Both the position numbers and the translations under genes were made by a program. The notes beneath the pieces are model-generated. The model was not told where the DNA came from. It saw nothing but the letters and a program-made list of their open reading frames with translations, and made no database searches. A DNA stretch of 64,000 nt from Nocardioides sp. JS614 (GTDB taxonomy: Bacteria; Actinomycetota; Actinomycetes; Propionibacteriales; Nocardioidaceae). This document shows positions 1 through 7,362 of the stretch, piece by piece; the first letter of the stretch is position 1; each line of letters starts with the position of its first letter. The DNA lies in contig NC_008699.1 in the NCBI RefSeq assembly GCF_000015265.1, forward strand, positions 248,001-312,000. The letters run 5' to 3'.

Positions 1-345
1 GAGGCCTACGCGATGTCGAGCATGCAGTTCATCACCTTCGACGCCGACGGCAACTGCATCGGGTCGAACTTCATGGACTACCTGCTCCCGACCGCGTGGG
101 AGACCCCCGGCTACGAGCTGCACGAGGTCGTCACGCCCTGCCCGCACCACCCGATCGGTGCCAAGGGCATCGGCGAGTGCGCGACGGTCGGCGGCCCGGC
201 GGCGTTCGTCAACGCCGTCATGGACGCACTCAAGCAGTACGGCGTGCGCAACGTCGACATGCCGCTGCTGCCCGACCGCGTCCACGAGGCGATCACCCAG
301 CGCCACGACGTGTCCGGTGCCCCGCCGATCAGGACCGACGCATGA
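1..345 (+). CDS. CoxL/xanthine dehydrogenase-type molybdopterin subunit, C-terminal fragment
   Basis: The reading frame is open from the window edge, so only the last 114 residues are present and the start lies upstream. The tail contains the run TPCPHHPIGAKGIGE followed by CATVGGPAAFVNAV, the conserved C-terminal segment of molybdenum-hydroxylase large subunits (aerobic CO dehydrogenase CoxL and relatives), where GAKGIGE borders the molybdenum site. The stop overlaps the start of the XdhC-like gene (ATGA at 342-345). XdhC, CoxG, CoxD and CoxE homologues nearby support a cox-type operon. The diagnostic CoxL active-site loop is outside the window, so true CO dehydrogenase (form I) cannot be separated from form II or other hydroxylases. 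Confidence 0.88.
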   Translation, partial: EAYAMSSMQFITFDADGNCIGSNFMDYLLPTAWETPGYELHEVVTPCPHHPIGAKGIGECATVGGPAAFVNAVMDALKQYGVRNVDMPLLPDRVHEAITQRHDVSGAPPIRTDA

Positions 346-1241
346 ACGAGCCCGATCTCATCGCCGACCTGGGAGGCCAGGAGTACGCCGTCGCGACGGT
401 GGTGTGGCGGCAGGCGCCGTCGTCCGGCCAGATCGGGTCGCGCGCGTACGTCACCGCCGACGGCCACGTCCACGGATGGATCGGCGGGGCCTGCGCCGAG
501 CCGACCGTGATCCGCGAGGCGCAGCGGGTGATCCGCGATGGTGAGCCGAAGCTGCTCTACCTCGGCGCGAGCGAGGACCTGGTGCTGCCCGAGGGGATGA
601 CCGCGATCCCGATGTCCTGCCAGAGCGAGGGTGCCTTGCAGATCTACATCGAGCCCGTCCACCCGCCGGTGCACCTGGTCGTCGTGGGTCGCTCGCCGAT
701 GGCCCAGACCCTGGCGGCGCTGGCGCGCGCGCTCGGCTGGCGGACCGACCTCGTCGACGGTCCGGACTTCACCGGTGCCGACATCGACCAGCGCTCGGTG
801 GTCGTGGTCGCGACCCAGGGGCACGGCGACGAGGACGTCGTGCGCCACGCCGCATCCGCGATGCCGGCGTACGTCGGCCTGGTCGCCTCGCGCAAGCGCG
901 GCGACGCCGTGCTCGGCTACCTCGCGGAGCGCGGCGTCCCGCAACACCTGCTGGAGCGGGTGCGCACCCCGGTCGGCATCGACCTCGGCCGGACCAGCCA
1001 CCAGGAGATCGCCGTGTCGATCCTGGCCGAGCTGGTGCAGGTCCGCGCGGCCGGCGGCATCTCCGCCGAGCCGGTGCGCCGGACGCTTCCGCTCCTGGAG
1101 ACGCCCGAGGCGCTCGACCCGGTGTGTGGGATGACCGTGCCCGCGGACGACGCGCACTTCCCGGCCGAGGTCGACGGCACGACGTACCACTTCTGCTGCG
1201 TCGGCTGCCGCGACGCGTTCCTCGCGAAGGTGGAGGCCTGA
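342..1241 (+). CDS. XdhC/CoxF family molybdenum-enzyme maturation protein fused to a YHS domain
   Basis: 299 residues. The N-terminal XdhC/CoxI domain has SSGQIGSRAYV and WIGGACAEP. A Rossmann half follows at about residues 105-230 (HLVVVGRSPMAQT, then YVGLVASRKRG and TPVGIDLGRTSHQEIAVSI, typical of the XdhC C-terminal domain). The last roughly 40 residues form a YHS-type metal-binding module with DPVCGM and YHFCCVGCRDAF. Family members insert the sulfurated Mo cofactor into xanthine dehydrogenase/CODH-type enzymes. The start ATG is coupled to the preceding stop (ATGA); long upstream extensions of the frame only shadow the large-subunit gene. The YHS tail could carry copper or another soft metal, which would fit the Mo-Cu site of CO dehydrogenase, but that is inference. 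Confidence 0.88.
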   Translation: MNEPDLIADLGGQEYAVATVVWRQAPSSGQIGSRAYVTADGHVHGWIGGACAEPTVIREAQRVIRDGEPKLLYLGASEDLVLPEGMTAIPMSCQSEGALQIYIEPVHPPVHLVVVGRSPMAQTLAALARALGWRTDLVDGPDFTGADIDQRSVVVVATQGHGDEDVVRHAASAMPAYVGLVASRKRGDAVLGYLAERGVPQHLLERVRTPVGIDLGRTSHQEIAVSILAELVQVRAAGGISAEPVRRTLPLLETPEALDPVCGMTVPADDAHFPAEVDGTTYHFCCVGCRDAFLAKVEA

Positions 1242-1242
1242 C

Positions 1243-1839
1243 ATGCTGCTGAGCAACGACTTCGAGGTCGGTCAGCCGATCGACAAGGTGTGGGCGTTCT
1301 TCGGCGACGTGCCGCAGGTCGCCGCCTGCCTGCCCGGCGCCGAGCTCACCGAGGACCTCGGCGACGACACGTACGGCGGCGGCGTCGGCATCCGGATGGG
1401 GCCGGTCAAGCTCGAGTTCGACGGCAAGGCCAGGATCCTCGAGCGCGACGACGCCACCAAGCGGATGGTCATCGACGCCTCCGGCGCCGACACGAAGGGC
1501 CGCGGCCAGGCCTCGATGACGGTGACGGCCGCGCTGACGTCGGTGGGCCGGGGCACGAAGGTGCACCTCGAGCAGGACCTGCAGCTCTCCGGGGCCGCGG
1601 CGCAGTACGGCCGCGGCATGATCTCCGACGTCACGACCGTGCTCATGGGGCAGTTCGCGGCCAACGCCCAGCAGCGGATCGACGCGCTGGAGCGGGGGGA
1701 GACCGTGTCGGCGACGGCCAAGCCGGCGAGCGGCCTCGCGATCGGGCTCCAGGCCGCGCGGATGGCGCTGATGCGCGTGTTCCGGCGGTTCTTCCTGCCC
1801 TATCGACCGGCCGACCGACCCGAGCTGAGGAGCCGCTGA
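1243..1839 (+). CDS. coxG: CoxG-like SRPBCC family protein
   Basis: 198 residues, starting one base after the xdhC-like stop. It opens with FEVGQPIDKVWAFFGDVPQVAACLPGAELTE, a hallmark of the CoxG (CO dehydrogenase subunit G) branch of the SRPBCC/START fold, which forms a hydrophobic ligand pocket. The C-terminal third (from about residue 160) is basic and amphipathic with aromatic clusters (MRVFRRFFLPY), suiting membrane association. CoxG homologues are implicated in tethering the Mo hydroxylase to the membrane and in quinone delivery. The stop overlaps the next gene (TGATG), so it is coupled to the run of small membrane proteins that follows. Confidence 0.88.
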   Translation: MLLSNDFEVGQPIDKVWAFFGDVPQVAACLPGAELTEDLGDDTYGGGVGIRMGPVKLEFDGKARILERDDATKRMVIDASGADTKGRGQASMTVTAALTSVGRGTKVHLEQDLQLSGAAAQYGRGMISDVTTVLMGQFAANAQQRIDALERGETVSATAKPASGLAIGLQAARMALMRVFRRFFLPYRPADRPELRSR

Positions 1840-2090
1840 TGCTGTGGTGGATCGGCAACATCGTCCTGCTGGTGGCCGTCGTACCGGTGCTCGTGGCGCT
1901 GCTCAACCGCGTGCTCGCGGCGCTCGAGCGGATCCGCGGCGCCGCCGACGACATCCTCGCCGGTGGTGGCGCGCTCGCCGCCGACCTCGAGGACGTCCCC
2001 GAGACGATGGCGACCACCGGCGCGACCGTCGAGGCGGTCTCGCAGGGCGCGGTCAGGTACGCCGGCTCCGTCGCCAAGCTGCTGGGTTGA
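1839..2090 (+). CDS. small single-TM protein A of the cox locus (unknown)
   Basis: 83 residues. The ATG overlaps the coxG stop. One N-terminal membrane helix (about residues 4-23, IGNIVLLVAVVPVLVALLNR) is followed by about 60 residues rich in Ala and small residues, predicted amphipathic and probably helical. No catalytic motif was seen. The part after the helix (ADDILAGGGALAADLEDVP, then ATTGATVEAV) resembles protein B, suggesting duplication. Its place between coxG and four similar genes suggests a membrane-bound accessory of the Mo-hydroxylase, but no function can be assigned. Confidence 0.75.
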   Translation: MLWWIGNIVLLVAVVPVLVALLNRVLAALERIRGAADDILAGGGALAADLEDVPETMATTGATVEAVSQGAVRYAGSVAKLLG

Positions 2091-2103
2091 GGGGTGGTCT
2101 GAG

Positions 2104-2331
2104 ATGCCTGTCGTCGCTTGGGTGACCGTCGTGCTGGCGGTGCTGATCATCGCCGCCGCGGCGCTCGGCCTGATCCGCGTGATCGGACACCTGCGGGCGG
2201 TCGCGAAGACCCTCGACGGCGTGATCGCCGGCGTCGGCGTCGTCGCCGACCGGACCGCGACGGTCCCGGCCTCGGTCGAGGCCGTCAACGCCAGCCTCAA
2301 GCCGGTCCGCGACTTCTGCGAGGCGGTGTAG
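2104..2331 (+). CDS. small single-TM protein B of the cox locus (unknown)
   Basis: 75 residues with an N-terminal membrane helix (about residues 5-25, WVTVVLAVLIIAAAALGLI). A short helical tail includes TLDGVIAGVGVVADRTATVP and SVEAVNASLKPV, alignable by eye with protein A. A GAGGGGTGG-like purine stretch lies just upstream (2090-2099), consistent with ATG 2104. It is thirteen bases downstream of protein A and two bases upstream of protein C. Unknown function. Confidence 0.72.
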   Translation: MPVVAWVTVVLAVLIIAAAALGLIRVIGHLRAVAKTLDGVIAGVGVVADRTATVPASVEAVNASLKPVRDFCEAV

Positions 2332-2333
2332 CC

Positions 2334-2588
2334 ATGACGGTGATGGCCGAGACCGGATGGACGATCGGCTACACGGTCGGCATCGTCGTGGTGCTGGTGG
2401 TCGTGGCCCTGGTGGTGCCGATCCTGCTGCTCGCGCACAGGATCGGGAAGCAGGCCGCCGCGATCGACGCCTCGCTGCGGCAGTCGGTGACCAACACCGC
2501 CGGGCTGGCCGGGTTGAACACCACGATCGAGAGCGCGAACACGATCGTCGCGGGCCTGAACCGCGGCCGGAAGCGGCTGGGAGGCTGA
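2334..2588 (+). CDS. small single-TM protein C of the cox locus (unknown)
   Basis: 84 residues (75-80 if an internal ATG at 2343 is used). The membrane helix is at about residues 14-34 (VGIVVVLVVVALVVPILLL), followed by a helical tail with IDASLRQSVTNTAGLAGLNTT. The NT-x-x-A-x-L-x-TT pattern recurs in protein D. It lies two bases after gene B and one base before gene D. Helix plus a heptad-like tail recalls DUF948/MCE-associated small proteins, but there is no firm match. Confidence 0.72.
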   Translation: MTVMAETGWTIGYTVGIVVVLVVVALVVPILLLAHRIGKQAAAIDASLRQSVTNTAGLAGLNTTIESANTIVAGLNRGRKRLGG

Positions 2589-2589
2589 C

Positions 2590-2877
2590 GTGACAGTCCT
2601 GTTGACCGACACCCAGGAGAGCCTGTGGTGGGGCGCCGTGATCGGGGGCTTCGTCGTCGTCCTCGCGGTCGCGGCGCTGCTGACGATCCTGGTGCTCGAG
2701 GTGCGCACCATCGACACCCGGGTCGCGTCGGTGAAGGCGACGCTGCTCGAGGCCGAGACGAACACGAACGACACGGCGCTGATCGCCACGACCGCAGCCG
2801 GGGTCGACGCGGTGCTCGCCGAGGGGCTCGAGCACCACCTGTTCCTCGGCCGGGTCCTCGGAAAGGTGCGGATGTGA
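2590..2877 (+). CDS. small single-TM protein D of the cox locus (unknown)
   Basis: 95 residues, GTG start one base after gene C. A hydrophobic helix (about residues 14-36, GAVIGGFVVVLAVAALLTIL) is followed by a helical tail (TIDTRVASVKATLLEAETNT, then ALIATTAAGVDAVLAEGLEH). It resembles protein C around the NT...ATT segment. The stop overlaps the GTG of gene E by four bases (GTGA), so translation is coupled. No enzymatic signature. Confidence 0.72.
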   Translation: MTVLLTDTQESLWWGAVIGGFVVVLAVAALLTILVLEVRTIDTRVASVKATLLEAETNTNDTALIATTAAGVDAVLAEGLEHHLFLGRVLGKVRM

Positions 2878-3236
2878 CCACGCTCGTCGTTCTCTCCGTC
2901 GTCGACATCGCGCTGCTGATCGCCGGGCTGGCGTTCTACCTGTACGTCGTCGGCACCCAGCTGATGCGGATCGCGGTGAACCTCGAGGAGTGCGCGGAGA
3001 TCGTGCACCGCATCGAGGCGAACGCCCAGCCGATCCTCGGCGGCCTCGAGCACATCAACCGCACCGGCGGCGTGGTCGCCGGCGCGCTGCCGCTGCTCTA
3101 CGGGATGGCCGAGGGCATCGTCGCCGGCGCGACGTACCAGCCGCCGACGACCGCCCGCCCGCCCGCCGCACCCGCGTCGGGCCGCCGCCGTTCGCGGCTG
3201 CACGAGACCGTCGGCTACGAGCCGGTCGGGGGCTGA
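2874..3236 (+). CDS. small single-TM protein E of the cox locus (unknown)
   Basis: 120 residues from a GTG that overlaps gene D. The N-terminal membrane helix (about residues 5-27) ends in FYLYVVGTQL. A helical part follows with LEECAEIVHRIEANAQPIL and LEHINRTGGVVAGALPLLYG, then a Pro/Arg-rich basic tail (residues 88-120) not seen in A-D. It is the last gene of the rightward cox transcript; the next gene is convergent. The basic tail may contact lipids or partners. Unknown function. Confidence 0.7.
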   Translation: MTTLVVLSVVDIALLIAGLAFYLYVVGTQLMRIAVNLEECAEIVHRIEANAQPILGGLEHINRTGGVVAGALPLLYGMAEGIVAGATYQPPTTARPPAAPASGRRRSRLHETVGYEPVGG

Positions 3237-3276
3237 CCGGGCACCCGCCCGCGGGCGGTGACCTGTCCACCTTCTG

Positions 3277-3729
3277 TCACGCGGATTCGGTGGAGGACTC
3301 ACCGCCGGCCGGGGAGCGCCGGGTCGTGAGCGGACCGGTGGTCGGCGCCCGGTACGACCCGATCCACTCCTCGCGCCAGGTGGCGTCGAACTGGCGGTCG
3401 TTGCACTGCGGCCGGTAGACCGAGACCAGCTCCTCGGCGAGCTGGGTCCGGTGCCCGGCCTGCCCGCCCGGGATCTCGTAGGTCGCGACGTGCACGCCGA
3501 ACCGCCCACCGGCGCGCTCCACCCAGCACGGCGCGGCCGGGTGGCGGAACGGGAACCCCTCGGCCGACAGGTCCTCGCTGTGGCCGACGTAGATGACGGC
3601 GTACTGCTCCCGGGCGGTGTCGGGGCGGTAGAGGATCGCGTACACCGCCGGGACCGCGGGCGGCGCCCAGCCGGCCAGCACCCGCGGGCCGTCGAACGGG
3701 TAGCCCGCGAGCGAGCCCAGCCTGATCAC
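3277..3729 (-). CDS. GIY-YIG-like domain protein
   Basis: 150 residues, GTG start. The N-terminal half has VYAILY at about residue 29 and AVIYVGHSEDL near residue 43, which fit the GIY...YIG strands of the GIY-YIG nuclease fold, as VYA and YVG. The rest includes a Trp/Arg-containing segment (PCWVERAGGRFGVHVATYEI) and TWREEWIGSYRAP. The catalytic Arg and metal-binding Glu could not be assigned with confidence, so nuclease activity is uncertain. It is convergent with the small membrane protein genes and a few bases downstream of coxE on the same strand. It may be a conserved bystander rather than part of the cox system. Confidence 0.65.
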   Translation of the reverse strand: MIRLGSLAGYPFDGPRVLAGWAPPAVPAVYAILYRPDTAREQYAVIYVGHSEDLSAEGFPFRHPAAPCWVERAGGRFGVHVATYEIPGGQAGHRTQLAEELVSVYRPQCNDRQFDATWREEWIGSYRAPTTGPLTTRRSPAGGESSTESA

Positions 3730-3736
3730 GACGGCA

Positions 3737-4864
3737 TCACCCCAGGCTCCGGGCGAACGCCTCCAGGTCGGCCAGGCTACGGGCGGTCAGCACCTGGTCG
3801 ACGTACGGCGTGGCGACGGCCATGCCGAGCGAGGCCGGCTCGGCGCCGTGCGGGTTGAGCCACACGACCCGGTGGCAGAGCCGGGACAGCCGCTGCATCG
3901 CCGACGCCAGCAGCGCCGGGTCGCCCCGGTCGAGGCCGTCGGAGCAGATCACCACGATGCCGCCGCGGCCGGTGCCGCGCCGGCCGAAGTCGCGCACGAA
4001 CGCGTCGAGGGAGCCGCCGATGCGAGTGCCACCCTCCCAGTCGACGACGGCGCGGGCCGCGCGGTCGAGCGCCTGATCCGGCCGTCGGTGCTCGAGCTCG
4101 CGGGTGATCCGGGTGAGCCGGGTGCCGAAGCAGAACACCTCGACCTTGCTGGTCGCGCGCGAGGTGATGTGTGCGTACTGCAGCAGCGCCCGCGAGTAGT
4201 CGGCCATCGACCCGGACACGTCGAGCACCAGCACCAGCGGCCGCGGCCGCTTCCGTCGCTGCCGCCAGCGCAGCCTCGCGGGGTCACCGTGGGTGCGCAT
4301 CGCCTCCCGGACGGTGCGGCGCAGGTCCGGTCGCGTCCCGGCCGATGCGGCAGCGGTCCGCCGCGAGCGGCGGCGGGGCGGGGTGAGCCGGACGGTGCGC
4401 ATGATCCGGCGCAGCGCGGCCAGTTCCTCCGGTGTACAGGACGCGAACGCCTTGTGCTTGAGCGCGGACACGTCCGAGGCCATCAGCCCGAGGATCGCCT
4501 CCTCCTCCTGCCGCTCCTCGCCGTGCTGCTCGGTCTCCGGCACCTGTAGCGCGGTGCGCGCCTCCTCGCGCTGCTGGATCGTGAACGGCCGCGCCTCGTC
4601 GGGCTTCGGGGCGGGGTGGTCGAGGAAGTAGCGCAGGAACGTCTCGTGGTACGTCGGGATCTGCTCGCGCCGGGTCACCAGCGTCGCCCGACCGCCCCAG
4701 TAGAGGTCCATCAGGTCGGTCGGGTCGAGGGGCTCCATCGCCGCGCAGAACGTCACGCCGTCACCGGTTCCCACCGGCAGCCCGGCCGCCCGCAGCTCGC
4801 GAGCGAAGCCGACCAGCGTCTCGACGAACGCGTGCCCCGGGTCCGGTTCGGCCGACTCAGCCAC
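3737..4864 (-). CDS. coxE: CoxE-like VWA domain protein
   Basis: 375 residues, GTG start overlapping the end of the MoxR gene by 8 nt. The N-terminal helical half has FARELRAAGLPVGTGDGVTF and LYWGGRATLVTRREQIP, features of CoxE/DUF58-like VWA proteins. The C-terminal von Willebrand A domain carries the metal-ion adhesion motif DVSGSMADYS, WEGGTRIGGSL and ICSDGLDRGD, and ends in VVWLNPH. VWA/MoxR pairs act as metallochaperones; with CO dehydrogenase, CoxD/CoxE take part in maturing the Mo-Cu site. A second, diverged pair lies at 60745-63022. Confidence 0.88.
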   Translation of the reverse strand: MAESAEPDPGHAFVETLVGFARELRAAGLPVGTGDGVTFCAAMEPLDPTDLMDLYWGGRATLVTRREQIPTYHETFLRYFLDHPAPKPDEARPFTIQQREEARTALQVPETEQHGEERQEEEAILGLMASDVSALKHKAFASCTPEELAALRRIMRTVRLTPPRRRSRRTAAASAGTRPDLRRTVREAMRTHGDPARLRWRQRRKRPRPLVLVLDVSGSMADYSRALLQYAHITSRATSKVEVFCFGTRLTRITRELEHRRPDQALDRAARAVVDWEGGTRIGGSLDAFVRDFGRRGTGRGGIVVICSDGLDRGDPALLASAMQRLSRLCHRVVWLNPHGAEPASLGMAVATPYVDQVLTARSLADLEAFARSLG

Positions 4865-5732
4865 CGGGAGCCAGCTCGTGCACGTGGGCCCGGACGACGT
4901 CGAGGTCGTCGTGCTCCTTCACGACCGCGCCGAGGGTGTCCTCGATAGTCTGCGGGTCCAGGTCGTCGGCGCCGACCACGTCGAGGGTGCGCACCCAGTC
5001 GATGGTCTCCGCGACGCCGGGCGGCTTGGCCAGGTCGAGCTGGCGCAGCCGCTGCACGGCGGTGACCACCTTGCGGGCCAGCGACTCGGCGACGCCGGGC
5101 ACCCGCACCAGCACGATCTCGAGCTCCCGCTCGGCGTCGGGGTGGTCGACCCAGTGGTAGAGGCAGCGGCGCTTCAGCGCGTCGTGCAGCTCCCGGGTCC
5201 GGTTCGAGGTCAGTACGACGAGCGGTGGTCGCTCGGCCACGATCGTCCCGACCTCGGGGATGGTGATCTGGAAGTCGGACAGCAGCTCCAGCAGGAACGC
5301 CTCGAACTCGTCGTCCGCGCGGTCGACCTCGTCGACCAGGAGCACGGCCCGGTCGCCCGCACGCACGGCGTCCAGCAGCGGCCGCTCCAGCAGGAACTTC
5401 GGGCCGAACAGCGCGTCCACCGCGGCCTCGTCGTCGAGGCTGCGGTCGGACAGCGCCCGGATCTGCAGCAGCTGTCGTGCGTAGTCCCACTCGTAGAGCG
5501 CCTGGTTGGTGTCGATGCCCTCGTAGCACTGGAGCCGGATCAGACGCCGGCCGAGTACCCGGGACAGCGCCTTGGCGATCTCGGTCTTGCCGGTGCCGAC
5601 CTCGCCCTCGAGCAGGAGGGGACGGTCGAGAGCGAGGGCGACGTAGGTCGCCGTGGAGAGCCCGCGGTCGGCGAGGTACCCATCGACGCGGAGTGCGTCG
5701 GTCAGCTCGGCGACGCCCCCCGGTCTACTCAT
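4857..5732 (-). CDS. coxD: CoxD-like MoxR family AAA+ ATPase
   Basis: 291 residues. It shows Walker A GEVGTGKTE (residues about 42-50), the MoxR-specific RLQCYEGID and ALYEWDYARQLL, Walker B VLLVDEVDRAD, sensor 1 LTSNRTREL and the arginine-bearing KRRCLYHW. Together these identify the MoxR/CoxD subgroup. It is predicted to be a cytosolic hexameric ATPase that remodels the Mo-hydroxylase with its VWA partner encoded immediately downstream (8-nt overlap). The order coxD-coxE matches known cox clusters, although here the pair is transcribed towards the structural genes. Confidence 0.9.
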   Translation of the reverse strand: MSRPGGVAELTDALRVDGYLADRGLSTATYVALALDRPLLLEGEVGTGKTEIAKALSRVLGRRLIRLQCYEGIDTNQALYEWDYARQLLQIRALSDRSLDDEAAVDALFGPKFLLERPLLDAVRAGDRAVLLVDEVDRADDEFEAFLLELLSDFQITIPEVGTIVAERPPLVVLTSNRTRELHDALKRRCLYHWVDHPDAERELEIVLVRVPGVAESLARKVVTAVQRLRQLDLAKPPGVAETIDWVRTLDVVGADDLDPQTIEDTLGAVVKEHDDLDVVRAHVHELAPGG

Positions 5733-5753
5733 GCACGTGATCGCTGCGCTCGC

Positions 5754-5996
5754 TCATGCGTCCCGGCCGAGCACCAGGTCGCGGATCGTCTCCCCGGTGC
5801 CGAGCTTGCCCTCGCGGGCGAGCAGGTCGCGCCAGGCCTCGTTCAGGTCGGTGCCGGGCTCGGCCATGCCGTCGAAGGTCATGCCGCGGGTGCGCTTGCA
5901 GACCTTCGCCGGGGCGGCGTGCTCGAGCTCGACGGCGGCCTCGGTCGCCTCGTCGGCGTCCCAGAGCGCCCGCAGGACCTCATTCGGCTCGGCCAT
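5754..5996 (-). CDS. small hypothetical acidic protein
   Basis: 80 residues from ATG 5996; a GTG at 6005 would add three residues. The ATG is preferred because a TACAGT hexamer sits exactly 7 nt upstream (6004-6009), the leaderless-promoter arrangement seen repeatedly in this window. The protein is soluble, with DEATEAAVELEHAAPAKVC, TRGMTFDGMAEPGTDLNEAW and DLLAREGKLGTGETIRDLV. One Cys; no membrane segment. It lies just upstream of coxD on the same strand. Not recognised. Confidence 0.6.
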   Translation of the reverse strand: MAEPNEVLRALWDADEATEAAVELEHAAPAKVCKRTRGMTFDGMAEPGTDLNEAWRDLLAREGKLGTGETIRDLVLGRDA

Positions 5997-6003
5997 GTCC
6001 TTC

Positions 6004-6009
6004 ACTGTA
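6004..6009 (-). promoter_or_regulatory. -10 element (TACAGT), leaderless start of the 5754-5996 gene
   Basis: TACAGT on the minus strand, 7 nt before ATG 5996. TANNNT at this distance is typical of leaderless actinobacterial transcripts. Confidence 0.45.
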
Positions 6010-6078
6010 GGTCGGCGCGCCGTCCTCGGCGAGGGCCGGTTAAGGGAAGGCTGAGGTGCGCGTCGACGCTGAGCGAGT

Positions 6079-6152
6079 GGTCAGGGGCGGGCGATCAGGC
6101 GCGGGCGGCCAGGCGCGGGCGGCCAGCGGCGGGTGGTCAGCGGCGGGCGGTC
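6079..6152. repeat. degenerate GC-rich tandem repeat
   Basis: Six imperfect copies of a 12-13 nt unit of the type GGCGGGCGGTCA (variants GGCGGGCGATCA, GCGCGGGCGGCCA, GCGGCGGGTGGTCA) run up to the stop codon of the acyl-CoA dehydrogenase gene. They probably arose by slippage; no obvious coding or regulatory role. Confidence 0.6.
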
Positions 6153-7320
6153 ACGGTGCGACGGTGAGGGTGCCGGCGGTGCTGCGGTCCAGGGCGCGCG
6201 AGATCACCATCCGCTGGATCTGGTTGGTGCCCTCGAAGATCTGCATCACCTTCGCCTCGCGCATGTAGCGCTCGACCGGGAAGTCCCGGGTGTAGCCGTA
6301 GCCCCCGAGCACCTGGACGGCGTCGGTGGTCACCCGCATCGCGTTGTCGGTGGCGACCAGCTTGGCGACCGAGGCCTCGCGGCCGTACGGCAGCCCGGCG
6401 TCCTTGAGCCGCGCGGCGTGGAGGGTCGTGGCGCGGGCGGACTGCACGGCCGCCTCCATGTCGGCCAGCACGAACGCCAGGCCCTGGTGGTCGATGATCC
6501 GCCTGCCGAACGTCTCTCGCTCCTGGGCGTAGGCGACCGCGCGGTCGAGGGCACCTTGGGCGAGCCCGGTCGCGACGGCGGCGATGCCGAGCCGGCCCGC
6601 GTCCAGGCCGGCCAGCGCGATCTTGAGGCCGTCGCCCTCGCCGCCCAGGAGCCGCTCGGCCGGGATCCGCACGTCGTCGAAGCGCATCGTCGCGGTCGCC
6701 GACCCGGTCAGCCCCATCTTGTGCTCGGGCGGGTCGGCGGACAGGCCCGGGGTGTCGGCAGGCACCAGGAAGCAGGAGATGTCGCCGCGCTGGTCGCCGG
6801 TGCGCGCCATCACCTTGTAGAAGTCGGCGTGCCCTCCGTGGGTGGTCCAGGCCTTCGCGCCGTTGAGGACGTACTCATCGCCGTCGCGGCGGGCCCGGGT
6901 GCGCATCGCGGCCGGGTCGGATCCGGCGTGCGGCTCGGAGAGGCAATAGGCCCCGAGCAGCTCGCCGCCGAGCATCGCCGGCAGCCACTCGGCCTGCTGG
7001 GCCGCGGTGCCGGCGGTCGCGAGGCCGAAGCAGCTCAGGGCGTGCACGGAGATCCCGACGCCGATGCTCGCCCAGACCGCGCCGACCTCCTCGAGGACCT
7101 GCAGGTAGACCTCGTACGGCTGGCCGCCGCCACCGTGCTGCTCGGGGTAGGGGAGGCCGAGCAGGCCGGTCCGGCCCAGCATCGCGAAGACGTCGCGCGG
7201 GAAGGTCTCGGTGGCCTCGGCCTCGGCCGAGCGTGGTGCCAGCTCCTCGGCGGCGATCTGGCGGACGAGTGCGATCAGGTCGACGGCCTCGTCGGTGGGC
7301 AGCAGGCGCGATGCGGACAT
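6151..7320 (-). CDS. acyl-CoA dehydrogenase (medium/short-chain type)
   Basis: 389 residues, full family length. The ATG at 7320 is preceded 7 nt upstream by TACCTT (leaderless pattern); the frame stays open far upstream but shows no family similarity there. FAD/substrate motifs are YCLSEPHAGSDPAAM (signature 1), ERETFGRRIIDHQGLAFVLA and VQVLGGYGYTRDFPVERYMR. IFEGTNQIQR carries the Glu at the position of the catalytic base in MCAD/SCAD enzymes. It catalyses alpha-beta dehydrogenation of an acyl-CoA with electron-transfer flavoprotein as acceptor; the substrate is not predictable. It is divergent from a TetR gene with an inverted repeat between them, so local repression by that regulator is likely. 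Confidence 0.92.
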   Translation of the reverse strand: MSASRLLPTDEAVDLIALVRQIAAEELAPRSAEAEATETFPRDVFAMLGRTGLLGLPYPEQHGGGGQPYEVYLQVLEEVGAVWASIGVGISVHALSCFGLATAGTAAQQAEWLPAMLGGELLGAYCLSEPHAGSDPAAMRTRARRDGDEYVLNGAKAWTTHGGHADFYKVMARTGDQRGDISCFLVPADTPGLSADPPEHKMGLTGSATATMRFDDVRIPAERLLGGEGDGLKIALAGLDAGRLGIAAVATGLAQGALDRAVAYAQERETFGRRIIDHQGLAFVLADMEAAVQSARATTLHAARLKDAGLPYGREASVAKLVATDNAMRVTTDAVQVLGGYGYTRDFPVERYMREAKVMQIFEGTNQIQRMVISRALDRSTAGTLTVAP

Positions 7321-7322
7321 GA

Positions 7323-7346
7323 GTACCAAGGTACGCTGCCTGGTAC
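7323..7346. promoter_or_regulatory. candidate TetR operator in divergent promoter region
   Basis: GTACCA (7323-7328) and TGGTAC (7341-7346) form an inverted repeat; a tighter dyad GTACC-AA-GGTAC spans 7323-7334. It overlaps the -10 (7328-7333) of the acyl-CoA dehydrogenase gene and lies four bases from the -10 of the TetR gene, the arrangement expected for autoregulation and repression. Confidence 0.55.
7328..7333 (-). promoter_or_regulatory. -10 element (TACCTT) of the acyl-CoA dehydrogenase gene
   Basis: TACCTT on the minus strand, 7 nt before ATG 7320; embedded in the operator-like dyad. Confidence 0.45.
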
Positions 7347-7349
7347 TGA

Positions 7350-7355
7350 TAGCGT
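7350..7355 (+). promoter_or_regulatory. -10 element (TAGCGT) of the TetR gene
   Basis: TAGCGT ends 7 nt before GTG 7363, which decides that start codon (leaderless arrangement). Confidence 0.5.
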
Positions 7356-7362
7356 CAACGCC

